Shown here: positions 22,254-34,300 of the stretch, piece after piece
How positions within the stretch are numbered: the stretch's first letter is position 1
Layout: each line of letters starts with the position of its first letter
Assembly (NCBI GenBank): GCA_018296165.2
Contig: JACKQL020000192.1
Coordinates: forward strand, 1 to 62,713
Length of the DNA: 62,713 bases
Direction of reading: 5' to 3'
Origin: Termitomyces sp. T153
Lineage: Eukaryota > Basidiomycota > Agaricomycetes > Agaricales > Lyophyllaceae
The notes under the pieces: generated by a model
Told to the model about the DNA's origin: nothing
Databases searched by the model: none
The model's input: the letters and a program-made list of their open reading frames with translations, nothing else
Made by a program: the position numbers and the translations under genes

Positions 22254-24351
22254 TCACACTACCGCCTCTACCTTCCCGCCCCCCGCAAGCGTACCAACGC
22301 CCGCCATACTTGTCCTGTCCCCAGCCCTGGCCCCAAACTCATCCACCCTGCCAGGCGGCTCTTGAGACAGCAACGGCACCCCAACGCTCATTCTACGCTC
22401 ATGCGCCCCACGCGCAGGGGCAGCACCACCAACGAGCGTATCGTCACCCCACACTTCATCCTGCCTCCCAAGCCCCAAATCAACAACACCATAATCCTGC
22501 ATGTACGCCTCCCAGCGCCCACTGCGCATCGTTTCTTCATCATCATAGAGTTCCTTGCCAGGGTCGATAGTGTTCCTGCTCCTACGCTTGGTTGAATCGC
22601 AAGACGACGCGCGCGCATACGCGTACCCGCCCTCTGTCTCTGTTGGAATATCTGGCGGAAACATGGCCTCTGGGCGCCGCTGGAACCTCCGCCGCGTGAC
22701 ACACCAGCGCACAGCAAAGAGACCTAGACAGAGCGCAAAGAAGCCAAGGAGGGAAATGAGGACGATGAGGCCGATGGAGAGGTGTTGGGGTGTAGCGCCC
22801 GTGTTTGAAGGCAAAGGCAAAGAAGACGAGTTGAAGGTCGACACTGGCTGCCTTAGCACGCGGACAGTATGAAACTCGTCCATGGCGCGCGCCGGGTCAG
22901 TTATACCTAGGAGCCCAAGACGTGGTTTGATGCTATCGCCCGATGCACCGAATGTCCCCGCGTCGTCGGGCGGCTCGTATGCCATGACTGTATACGTGTT
23001 GCGGAGGAACGGGACGCCAAGTATGATATCTGCGGGTACGGTTGGGGCTGTAAACACCGAGTCTGCGGCCTGTATGACGCCAGTGCAGAATGTACTGCCG
23101 GATTCGGACGTCAGGTCGAGGGGGTGGAGAGGGATCGGGGGGCGGTCGTCGAGTGTAATTGTGAGATTGAGAGGCGTGGTGCATGGTACGTAGTCTGTGA
23201 AAAATCAAGTATCAGAAGATAGCGAAATGCAAGGACGTACATTGGCCTTTGTTGTCGGGAGCTACGCCGATGGCTCCGTAGATCCCATTCGCGATAGCGC
23301 TGGTGGTCAGAATAAGGGGTACACCGCTGTCTAGTACAGCGCTTGGGAGGGCGCCGGGGCCGTTGACGACACTCGAAAGCTGGACAGGCCTCTCCTGGCC
23401 ATCGACCCAGACGGTGATGGCCCTGACGTCGACCTTCCAGAACAGGGTGCCCCGGATGTCGCTCTCGAGGACGGCGTACTGGACGGCGGAGGGCTGTGTG
23501 ATGAATTCTGGGTGGCGACCGATGCCGAGTTGGGCAGGGACAGCGTCTGAGCCGGGGCGGGAGAGGAGGAGAGAGAGGAAGCGGTGGGCGGGGGCTGCGG
23601 AGGTGGGGGTGATGGAGAAGAGATTGGAGGCCCACGCGGCGCCGTCGGGCGAGTTGGTCGTGACGGGCGGGATCAGCTCGGCAATGATCGAGTTGAGCGG
23701 GAGGGCGAGGCCGAGGATGCCGCTGAAGGCCGCGCTGAGAGGCTCCGACGTGACGACCGTCGCAGCCGCCAGTGCCTGCGAGTCCAGACTGTACCCGCCC
23801 ACGCTGAACTTGTCCCACACAATCGGCCCAGACACCACGCCTTTCAGGTATGTGATTGAGAAAGTCTTGCCCGTGCTCGTCGAACTGCTGGCGTCGTACA
23901 GATGTCCGTCCGTCTGCCCACACGACGAAGACGAGCACGATTTGGAGGCAATCCACTGCGTAGAATATAAGGAAAAGAACAGCAGACGTCCCTGTAGACT
24001 CACCAGATCAGAAGATCCAGTATCTACTTGCAGCGAGAGTTTCTGCCCGGCGCCGACGACAGCCTCGATCGTGTATGATCTGTATACGAATCAGCCGCGA
24101 ACCATGGATGGAAAAACCACCGCACATGTCGAATATACTCGTCCCAACCATCGTCAGTGGCAAAACAATGCCATCTGCGCCTCCGCTGCCCTCCGTCCCA
24201 GGCGCAGTATCCCTAGGTATCATGCACGTTCCGGGGTATGATGGGTGGCCAAGAGAGAACTGCGGTGCAGCTGCGTGGCGACCAGCGGTGGGATGATGAA
24301 GAAAACAGAAAGATTGATGAGAAGAATGTTTGGAATTTCTCTCTTGTTCAT
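22254..24351 (-). CDS. membrane-anchored pepsin-type aspartic protease (A1 family)
   Basis: Five exons: 24351-24228, 24174-24126, 24079-24004, 23955-23241 and 23194-22254, giving 634 residues with all junctions in frame. Residues 1-25 form a signal peptide (MNKREIPNILLINLSVFFII). The first catalytic motif is VDTGSSDLWIAS (Asp77), the second VLDSGV (Asp292); the flap region lies in ITYLKGVVSGPI. IILGVPFLRNTYTVMAYEP is the typical late pepsin block. A Ser/Pro-rich stalk leads to one membrane helix at about 459-485 (SIGLIVLISLLGFFALCLGL) and a basic, low-complexity cytosolic tail. This fits cell-surface aspartic proteases of fungi (yapsin-like topology, but with a helix in place of a GPI signal). 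DSGV replaces the usual DSGT or DTGT. The start was chosen for the signal peptide. Confidence 0.9.
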
Positions 24352-27300
24352 GGATGCCCGTTCCACAAATGCGAACTCTTGTCACGGTCACATCACGCTT
24401 GTGTGCCTGGCGTCTGCACGCTAAAAGCCAAAGTGTGTACTCTAAAAGTATCTCTTGGCGTATTGCCATCCACGCCTTGGTCATCATCTGTATACCTCTT
24501 TTCACGCATCACCAAAGCAAATCTTCGGTCTCAGATCCCCCCGTTGAACCATCAACCACATTCTCCATCAAATCCTCAATGACATCTCTCTACACCGGCG
24601 ATTGTTACCCGTTCAGTCGTTACCCCGGTCCACTAGGTCTTCACATACCCGTCGTCCTTGTCTGTCTCAGCCGCCGACACAGCTTATCCATACTGGCCCA
24701 TCTCACGCCAATACAGACCATTGATTTGAATTCCATGCCAGTCAGACGAGTCCCCGCTCACACGGAAAAATTTCGCCGTACATTCTGTGCTTTGTTTGGC
24801 GATTGAATCCCGTTCTTCGTATTTTTTTATTTCGATCCTCCACACGGTCGTCGTCTATTCTTTTTTTCTGGCCGGATTCCGTTCTTTTCATCTTTCATTC
24901 ACGAATGACAAGTTAAAATATACACGGTTCAACTTCAAGATCAATTCCGAGGTCCACGGCGTCCTGATGCCATGGCCCGCCAGAATCGACACACTGTCCT
25001 CGACGCCTAGGTATCCAAGTCTCCCCAAACCACTCTAGACCGACATACGTTCCCTTCAGGGATCCGTGATTACCAGCGTGGGCTTCTAACATCGACTCCC
25101 GCCTTCCCCGCTGCAAAGACACAGACACGTTACGCGCTACCGACGTCGACATCGATACCCTAAATACTGGTGAAAATTCCGTAACCTCGAGTTCTTTGTA
25201 CCTTGTATTTTTGTTCTCAATCGTGGTCTATTTCCATTCCGTTCGTTTCATTTTTCATTTTCTGACGCATGATCACCGTGACTCGGAGGCTTGCTACAAC
25301 ACACCAGGTTTCCGCTTGACACATCCGCCCGGCGCGCCCGCGCACATTCCATCAAATCCAACCCGACCTGACCCATCTCGCGAGTCAAGTTGATCTTCAG
25401 TATCAATTCCGAGTCCGCGACGTCCTCATGCCATGGCCCCGGGGAAAACCGACACCCCCAACCTCAGAAAAGGTCGCGCTCGATGTATCCAAATCTCCCA
25501 AACCACTCTGATTACCAGCGTGCGTACTCTGGTCTCTTCAATCAACATCCACACAGAACATCGACTTCATCGATATCGATACCCTCACCACTAACTCGGA
25601 AGAAGAAGACGTACGGACAGACGCATGTGTGTTACCTCGTGCTGCGAGACGTCAGGATCCTCAGTCTCCGCTCTCTCTTCATTTCACAAAAACCCTAAAC
25701 CTGATTCACGACGCACCAGTCTGGGTACTCGGCCAATCGCTATCATGACATGTTCCGTCTCGGCTATTCTTCCCTTTTCTCTTGAATCGTTCTTCTATTT
25801 TGTATTTTGTATCTTATACTTCCGTTCTCCTTCATCATTGTCTATCCTAGCTGGATCCCATTCTTTTCATTCTTGCCCCTCACCTCCTCGATCTTTCCCT
25901 TCTACGAATGATCGCTGCGACTCGGAGACGTTCGCTATATCGATATCGTCGATGGTCCGACTTGTCGTGTTCCGGCGTTCGGCTATCCGGTCCTTCGATA
26001 ACAATGGAGGCGAGTCTACTCTTCTCTTCGTTTCAATATATACTACATACCTGCGAAGACGTGGTACCAACATCGATAGATTACCCTTGTCACTGCTTCG
26101 GAGGAACTGAGGAAGACGTGTGGACGGACGTACCTCGTGCTGTGGGAGACGTCAGGAAGCCATGCCGGTGAGAATTCAGTAACTCGAGTTTTCATTAACT
26201 GGAGTTTCTTCTTCGTATTTTTTGTACTTGGGTTCTCAACCCTCCACACGTCCGTCATTCGTCATTCGTCATCTACATTTTGATTCCACTTCTCGTGTCT
26301 CGTTTCATTCATCCCCGCTCTTCTCTCTTTGATTCTACTCACTTTTCCCTCTACGACCGACTGATTACGGCGACTCGATGCTCCACTGTCTGACTTGTTG
26401 TGTTCCGGCAATCGGCTCTTCGGTTCGAATAACAATGGAGGCGGGTCTGTTCTTCTCTTCGTTCCACTATATATCACATAGCTCCGAAGACCTGGTACCA
26501 ACATCCACAAATTGTCACGGATTCGGAGGAACCGAGGAAGACGTATGGACGGACGTACCTCGTGCTGCGGGAGACGTCAGGTTGCCATGCCGGTGAGATT
26601 TCAGTAACTCGAGGTTTCGCTCTCTCTTCATGACCTTAGATTGAATCCACGGCTCGAAAAGTCTGGGTACTCGACAGATCGCCATCATCCCAACTCTAGG
26701 ATCACGTTCAGTCTTGGCTGTTGTTCTCTCTTTTCTCTTTGACTCCATTTGATTTCGTATCTTGTATTCTTTTTCTAAATCCTCTAGACGTTCGTCATTC
26801 GTCGTTTACGTTTTATTCTGGCTGATGCTCGTTATTTTCATTCGTACTCTCACCTTTCCCTCTACGACCGGAGGTCGATTGGTTGCGATCGGCTGTTCGG
26901 TTCCTCGATAACAATGGAGGCGAGGTCTACGCTTCTTTGCTCTATACGTCTTGTGTTCCACACCAGATTAGATCTAACAAGGCTTATGCACGGACGAACG
27001 TGTGATTACCTCGTGCCACGGGACACGTGTATATTGGCTTCGGGTGAGTAACTCGAGTTGTTACTTTAGAATTGGTTCGTGGCGCACGCAGGGTAACTAG
27101 TCATGATCACTAAGTCCCTTGTCTCGGCGATTCTTTACTCTTAATTCTGTTTCTCTGGCGTGGATTCTTAGATTTACTTGCGCCATTCAGTGTCTGAGTC
27201 TGGACTCTATTCTTTTCAGCCTGCGCCCCTCATCTCTTCGCTCTTTTCGCTTTTTTCTTTCCCTTCTCCGAACGACTCGGAGCTTTGCTATGTCGTCCAT

Positions 27301-27983
27301 TGTCTGGCTTGCCGTGGTTCCGGCCGTCAGCTGTTCGGTTCGAATTACAATCGAGGTGAGTCTATCTTCTCTGACGACCTGATTTTCGGTGTATTGACTC
27401 AGTTAGTATTGTTCATCGTACACCCCGTACGTGCGAGACGTTAGTGGGCTGTTCGAGGCCGTAACGGAGTCATATTAGTCCGTCGATTAGGGCACTGGGA
27501 GTAGAACTTTGAGATTCATGCGCGTTCATTGATATGATACTATTTTGTATGTACTACATAGTCAACTAGTACATGACGTGGGATTGTACAAGGCAAATTA
27601 GCTTGTTCGGGCAGCCGGATCAACTTGAACACGTAGAATAAAGGATCTCACTAACCATGTTAGCTCAACAAAGGTAGAGATTCCAGCTCGTTTGTCCTCT
27701 TTTAGCGCGCTATTCCAGGCCGAGGTTCTGGTCTGGCCTTCGACCATTGTGGGAAACAAAAAGTAGTTGCCGAAATGCGATCAAACAAGTGATCATTACG
27801 CTGATCGCTGTTGATCACAATGACCACGATCAACCAGCCAATCCGAAAACGAACTGCGCTCCAAGCTCTTCTCTAATTTACACATCTGCTTTGAAAAGAC
27901 CTTTGGTATATACATATATCCTCCTATTTAGAGCGTTACCCACTCTGCTGATTGATTGATTTAGAGTTGAAGCCACGACAGCC
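24352..27983. repeat. diverged tandem array, about 430-480 bp units, between two genes
   Basis: From about 24800 to 27480 the same blocks return in the same order: a pyrimidine-rich TTCGTATTTT..CATTC(A/G)T segment, a CGACTCGGAG block, TAACAATGGAGGCG, and CGTACCTCGTGCTGxGxGAGACGTCAGG. The TAACAATGG block is at about 25998, 26434 and 26910 with a degenerate fourth near 27345; the two clearest units (26000-26200 and 26430-26600) are near 80 percent alike by eye. Short frames in them (LLFSSFQYI / LFFSSFHYI, then FGGTEEDVWTDVPRA) look like by-products. The array fills the shared upstream region of the protease and AMSH genes. Confidence 0.75.
27905..27921 (+). promoter_or_regulatory. TATA-like element upstream of the AMSH gene
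   Basis: GGTATATACATATATCC lies 63-79 bp before the chosen ATG at 27984, a usual distance for a fungal TATA box with a short leader. Confidence 0.35.
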
Positions 27984-30176
27984 ATGAATGACAATCCCCG
28001 GCCTCCGACTATAGCCCATCTCGCCAGTATCGCTCTCGATAACCTCTGGGACGACTCCAAGGAGCTCAAATACTGGCTGCGCATGGCCGAGAGACTCCGA
28101 AAGGAGGCTCATGCGTACTATGAAGATGGTGACTTGCCAACTGCATTCATCAGGTTCGCGAGAGCCGCGACGCTAGTTATGGAGCGACTGCCTCTGCATC
28201 GAGATTTCACGACGCTTCTTACTGAGGATCAGAGGCATAATCTCAATCTGGTGAGTGATCTTTTTTAAAAATACAAAGTGTGAAATCTGACTTGAGGATC
28301 CTTGAAGAACGGGATACATATGATGGAGACGATGAAAGTGATTAAGCCGATTTTACTGCAGCGCGTTGTGGATTGGGATAATGCTCATCAGGGACAAACG
28401 TCGAGGGGCGAGGTACGATTTGGTGGAGCGCAGGTGCTGCCGAGTGCTGAGGAGCATAGACGGACTGTTAAGATGCAGAAGCTGAGTATTGACGATAAAC
28501 CGGAAGCTGAATTTCGCAAGGCGGCGTTGCTTGCGGCTCAGAGGGCTGCTGCCGCTGGAGACGAAGAGCGAGTCAGGCGACGGAGACAGAAGGAAGATGA
28601 AGAACGGGATAGGATGCTTCGGCAGCAGGAGGAGGAGAGAGCTCGACATCTTCGTCAGCAGGAAGAGATGAGGCAACGTGAGGAGGAGATTCGGAGGAAG
28701 AAGGAGCAGAAGAAGGAGGAAGAGATTGCACGGAGGCAGCAGGAAGCAGACGAGGCCGCGCGGGCTGTCCGACAGACGATATCGGTCAATAATCCTGGTG
28801 TGACTGTGGGCCCGTCGTCATCGTCGTCGTCGTCTTACACTCAGCCGGTGGCGCCATCGCCATACATCGAGCCCTACAGACTTCCTCTCGAGAGCCCGGC
28901 GACGATGTACGATGGAGACACGACCGACTCGGACTCGCCTCAGTCAAGTCGCCGTCGCGTTGGGTCCATCTCATACCCCTCTCGGCTGCCTGCTCGAGGG
29001 TACGTGATTTGATTTTATCTCAGACCCTTGCCTTGCTCAAGCGCATTCTTGTCCGCAGCGGCTCCATCTCATACCCGTCACCTATCACAACCGCCGCACT
29101 ACCGTCAGCGCAAGCGCGCATCCAATATCCCCAGCTCATGACACAGCATCAGCAACACCAAGGATACCAGCCCGCCATCGATAACGGCTTCCGTACATCC
29201 CCGTATCCTGTCCCTAACCAGTCGCCTACCTATAGAATGCCCCATCCGCAGCCATCGCAAGCCCCTCCTCCGCCAGTGGGTCATCAACCTACTTATCCCG
29301 GACCATCTCGCCCCGCTCCTCTACCACCCCACGCGCCACCACCCCCGTCGAATCCTGTGCAGCAGCAGCCTCAGCGAAACACAGAGCCACCTCGCCTCAC
29401 GAAGGACGGCCTGCGCCAGGTGGATCTCCCCCGTGAATGCCTCTCACGATTTATTGGTATCGCGACGGTGAACACGAGCAAGAACCTCGAAACGTGTGGG
29501 CTTCTCCTTGGCCACGATCGCGGACACAAGTATGCAGTAACGACACTACTGATTCCGAAGCAGCACGCGACGAGTGATACGTGCACGATGGACGAAGAAG
29601 AGCTGGTTATGCAGTTTACGGAGGAGAGACAGCTCATTACACTCGGCTGGGTAAGTTTTACACTTCTTCAGTTTGTGGCATGTATGGTGCTCACGGGCGT
29701 ACGTTATAGATTCATACACATCCTTCTCAGTCTTGTATGTTTTGTTCTCTTCTTTGGGGATGGGTTGCATGACGTTTGGTAAATACAGGCTTCATGTCCT
29801 CCGTCGACCTTCATACCCATGCAGGGTTCCAGCGCATGCTTCACGAATCATTTGCTGTCGTCTGTGCACCAAATTCTAATCCAAAGTATGTGCAAAAAAA
29901 CTTTCTGCGATAAGTTCATCACTAATACTATGGTTATTTCCATCAAAGCTTTGGTATCTTCCGCCTTACAGATCCACCTGGGCTTGAGACGGTGCTCAAG
30001 TGTGATGTAAAGGAGGCCTTCCATCCTCACCCTGACCTACCAATTTATACCGTGCGTTTTCAACTTGGCGAGCGCGATGGAGGTCTGATTTTCTCTTGAT
30101 CCCCGTTTTCTAGGATGCAGACAAGGGTCATGTGTCGATGAAGGATATCCCGCTGGAGATTGTGGATTTGCGTTAG
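27984..30176 (+). CDS. AMSH-type JAMM deubiquitinase
   Basis: AMSH-family enzymes (STAMBP in animals, Sst2 in S. pombe) cut Lys63-linked ubiquitin chains from endosomal cargo for ESCRT sorting. Seven exons: 27984-28250, 28308-28999, 29059-29650, 29710-29734, 29789-29885, 29949-30051 and 30114-30176; 612 residues. The N-terminus is a USP8-dimerisation/MIT-like helical domain (residues 1-110, [20 protein letters not shown]). A charged coiled coil follows (about 180-260, [20 protein letters not shown]), then a Pro/Gln-rich linker. The JAMM domain has Glu464 (ETCGLLLG), HTHPSQS (His519, His521) and Asp532 (SSVDLHTH), plus the family blocks [13 protein letters not shown] and [15 protein letters not shown]. 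All zinc ligands are present. The HxHP motif sits alone on a 25-nt exon. No lesions seen. Confidence 0.93.
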
Positions 30177-30709
30177 CTGTTTTGAGTGAGTCTTGATGAC
30201 ACTTGAGCTACCGAATTGTGTTGCCATCGTCGGTCTTTATATGTGTACTTTTTCTCGAGTCGACGATTTGTTTATGTTGTAGGACCAGTTACAGAGCATG
30301 GCATTGTACTGTTTCATGATGTTCTGCATATGTGCTTTGCGCGAAACTAACAAATGCACGCGGAATATTTCGCCGTCTTCTTGCACTTTGTGGTTTTTAA
30401 GTTTGATCCAGTGGGATGAGGTTGGAGAGGGTGATACGAGAGGTGATACGATTCGATCATCCGAATGTGGAGACGACGGCGTGATGCAATGCGAAGCGAC
30501 GTAAATATTCCTTCTACGTGACGAATAACTGCAAAGCCTGTAATCGCTTTCGTTGGTTATCAGGTCAAATGCCGTAAAGCGAAGATAAGGGGGAAAAAAC
30601 AAGAAATTTCTAAATGGAGTTTTCGTACATAAAAACAACTATGTACAAATATACCCGAGTCTGGCCAGCCACTGTTGTGACCACATGAAGTTCTTCACTG
30701 AGAGCCGTC
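30177..30709. other. intergenic, no gene seen
   Basis: Holds the 3' flank of the AMSH gene and the upstream region of the first Fic gene. Open frames on both strands lack family signatures. Confidence 0.5.
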
Positions 30710-32340
30710 ATGTTTACTTCACCGCATCTTCGGGTATATTCCCATCCTATCTCAGTGAACTGCACACTGAACTCTGTCTAGACCATTCCCACTATCTTCT
30801 CCTCCGAGGATCGTGCAAGACTCAAGTCTGCTGTAATGCTCCGTCCTCACCAAGTGACGATCCTTTACGAGAATTTACTTTCACGGTACGGAGACTTTCC
30901 TTATCTTCTGGTTCGGCTTGCACAACTGCGCGCTGCGATGGGCTCCCCTGTTCTTTCTGCTGCATTATTCAGCAAGGTAAGTGAGAATAAGGCGAGCCGG
31001 CGACTGTATTAGAAGGTTGCTGAACCCACCAGGCGTATGAAGCTTTGAACAAAATAGGAGTTCACGATGCGGAATTGGATTATTATATGACAACTTTTGT
31101 TCCCGATACGTTCAGTAAGTATGAAAAGTTGTTCGAGTCATCCTTAAAAGGTAATACATCAACCGTAGCCACTTCGTTGTCTTTTCTGAGATCTCTGCCG
31201 GATTAGTCCAGTATCATCAATCATGGAAGCAGACAGAGGAGCATAATTTTCCTCGTCAGATTCACGCTCCGCCTTCAGGATATGAGCAAGTGAAAGAAGA
31301 GTGGTCATCTTTGGTAAAAGATAATTCCGAGTTCCTTGCGAAGTATCTCCGCCATGTTGCTGTTGAAACGAATATCATTGAAGATACGTTCCTGTTGACT
31401 ACTGAGGTGAGATACACGGTAGCAAATTCTTTGCTCTCATTCAACGTACTAGTGTCTACATAACATCATCCGGGATGGAGTCTCTCCAGCCATAATCGTG
31501 ACAGAATACGACAGTGAAACTCACGATCGTGATATCATAAAGAGCATATTGAACGACACTTTGGAGGTATGTAATGTATCCCCTTTTGTCGCATACAACA
31601 AATTCATTGAAGTTGTGCAATCATCAAGGCGTATGAAGCAATGTTGCTTCTTGCTCGCACGCCCGTTAATCTAACAAGGCGCACGATATGTCATATCCAT
31701 TCCTTGCTGATGAAGACTTGTCAATTTCATAATTTTGATGGGCGGTATGTTCCACCAGGTCGAACTCGGACTGAAACAATGCAAACAGTTATTGTGGGAA
31801 GTTCTCGCCCCATTCAATGTTGCCCCTATGCTAAGGTTGATGACGAACTTGATGCCATATGTCGGGTATCAGAGGTACTTTCACCTTTTCCCAGCTGAAT
31901 ACGAGTTCTTATCTCGCACCACGGCAGAAATGGATTGACACCTCTGACAGCTCATTGGCAGCAGCTAGCTGGCTCCATCTTGTACTTGCTAGATGCCACC
32001 CTTTTAATGTACGCCACACTCTTTTTCCGCTTCCTTTGGATAGAAGTTCATCGCCCATGACACCTCTTGACTAACTCCACAGGATGGTAATGGACGGCTG
32101 AGTCGTATCATGGCGTCGATCCCGCTTATTCAAGCGGGATACCCGGCAATTGCTATTTCAATGATCCGACGCCCAATGTATTATCAAGCGATTAATGAGG
32201 TCAAGATTCCCTGACTAACTTGAGTTCTTTTTCGTTGATCTACGTTGACTCAGGCCTACGATGGCAACCATTCTCTCTTCATCCAATGTATCTTTGAAGG
32301 GATGAAGGCTACCATGGACACTGTGAGAGGGCTATTGTAG
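30710..32340 (+). CDS. Fic-domain protein A (probable AMPylase class)
   Basis: Fic enzymes usually transfer AMP (sometimes other phosphoryl groups) to target hydroxyls. Nine exons: 30710-30733, 30782-30976, 31033-31118, 31169-31406, 31453-31566, 31629-31874, 31928-32008, 32083-32199 and 32254-32340; 395 residues. The active-site loop is HPFNDGNGRLSR (residues 325-336), complete for catalytic His and the GNGR phosphate loop. Upstream, TNIIED (169-174) occupies the place of the inhibitory (S/T)xxxE(G/N) motif, with Asp in the last position. The helical N-terminus has YGDFPYLLVRLAQL; a cysteine pair IQCCPY precedes the Fic core. No signal peptide or membrane helix, so probably cytosolic. The short first exon is the least certain part. 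A paralogue follows 293 bp downstream with the same intron layout. Confidence 0.88.
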
Positions 32341-32633
32341 CAATAGTCATTTGTATGTACGATCTTATTTTGGATATGTTCGACATGACGACTCGAACCG
32401 TAAGAATTGAAGTTCATCGGAGAGAGCTTTGACAAATATGACAAACAATTGAGTACAAGTCTTGATACAAGTTACAACAACGTCAACAAATCCCAAAACA
32501 ATTCGTCATAGCAACTGAGCCCATAGAACTCAACCTAGCTTCTTTGGCGGACGTCGAAACCAGTCTTATAACACGAGTGTTCTCGCACCACAGCCTCAAC
32601 ACAACTTGTCTGCACTCCTATTGTTCAACCACA

Positions 32634-34300
32634 ATGTCTGACTATGAAAATCCCTGGACTTGCGCAATCCTTGAGGTGGGTTTTCTTCGTATCCCATCCC
32701 ACAGTACATATCATTATAGAATCTTTCTAGGATATACCCATGGGAATAGCGTCCCAGCATGTCCATCAACTTCATCACAGCATTCTCCTTGAGTATGGAG
32801 AACAGATGTCACTATATGAAGATATGATTAAAATATATGGCGAACTTCCATACCTCATGGTCAGATTTGGACGCTTGCAAATGATTGGAGGAGCATCAAC
32901 TCTGGCTGTCAGAACCTTGAGGAAGGTAAGCAGGAAAATCTACAAGACGGAAATCATAATGAAAGATATGTACTCTCATCAGGTACTAAAAGCTCTCAGT
33001 GACATAGGTGTAGGTGATGATCAACTGCAACAATTCATTCTGGACTGTCATCTTTCGGCTGAACAAGAGTCTGTGCAAATGTCCCAGATAGCCTCCTTAA
33101 GTACTGTGTATCTCATGTTTATTCGATGGCTTCTGCTCAACGTCTTCTTTTCCTTCAGCTATGTTCGATCAAGTTTGGAAGATGACAAGGACACATTCAT
33201 TCCCTCAGATACCCTTTACTCCTAGTACTGCTGACATGATCAAGAGTCGTTGGCAAGAACTTACACCGCAGGGTTCAACTTTCTTTGAGAAGTATCTGAG
33301 AAGCCTTTGTGTTGAAACAAATCACATAGAGGGAACGTTCCTCTTAGCTCAGCAGGTATGATTGAACATGCTTCAATCACATACCTCGATACTCATGTAT
33401 TTCTCCGCTCAGTGTACCCAAGATCTCATGCATTGTGGTATTGCGGAAGCAACAATCAGCTACCTTCCTCAAAGCAAGATTAAGGACCCGAAAATGATCA
33501 AAAACATATTGAATGATACACTGGCGGTATATGTTTCCTGTTTACCTCTTTGATGTAGTGACAAAGTGAATTATCAAGGCATACCATAAAATGCGACCTT
33601 TTGTACAAGACCAGGAAGGTTTATCACTGGAAGTGCTTTGTGAAATACATTTGTCACTAATGAAGACTTGTCAATACTCCAAAGAGGGAGCATACATCCC
33701 TGGTGGCAAAACTCGGCAGGAAACAAGGAAGACTGTCATTGTAAGGGGAGACACCAGTGGGGATATCCAGTGCTGTCCGTTCGAACAGGTAAATGCAGAA
33801 ATAAAATACATTTGTCGAATGGCAAAAGTAGGTTTCCCAATGTCCGATCAACGCTTTACTTTGCTCAAAAATGACCTAGCAATGGATTCAGAACTGGAGG
33901 GATCCGTTTGCAGTAGCAAGTTGGTTACATCTCGTTCTTGTCAGGTGTCATCCCTTTGAGGTAACTATGGTTTACCATGCTGAGACTGGATAGTATCCCT
34001 CGCTCATATGTACATAGGATGGCAATGGACGTTTGGCACGCCTTATCGCATCTATTCCCCTGATCAAGGCAGGATACCCACCAATGTCCATCTCAGTTAC
34101 ACACCGACAGCAATTTTTCCAGGCTATTAACATGGTAAGTGGCATGGGTGTTCAGAATTTCTTGAGACTGATTAGTAAATGCTATAAAAATGCGGATCTA
34201 GGCATATACGGGGAATCATATTCCCATGATTGAATGCATAGTTGAGGGCATGCAAGCCACTATCGACTCCGTCATCAATTTGAAGAGCAACACAACTTAG
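32634..34300 (+). CDS. Fic-domain protein B, tandem paralogue
   Basis: Nine exons: 32634-32675, 32731-32925, 32983-33100, 33159-33355, 33413-33526, 33579-33827, 33880-33960, 34018-34134 and 34202-34300; 403 residues. The Fic loop is HPFEDGNGRLAR (residues 329-340). The inhibitory-type motif TNHIEG (172-177) is canonical, so class II autoinhibition by an N-terminal helix is expected. Shared landmarks with A: YGELPYLMVRF, VETNHIEGTFLL against VETNIIEDTFLL, LMKTCQ, IQCCPF, ASWLHLVL.RCHPF. Introns fall at the same codons and several exons (114, 81 and 117 nt) are the same length, showing a gene duplication. The 57-nt second intron has no stop and stays in frame, so its retention would add 19 residues. 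Confidence 0.9.

Noticed and set aside
23303..24241. Plus-strand ORF of 312 codons
   Set aside because: Antisense to the protease exons, which carry both catalytic motifs and consistent splice sites.
30710..34300. Recent bacterial transfer of Fic genes
   Set aside because: Both have eight short introns at matching places and fungal composition; any transfer would be ancient and cannot be judged here.
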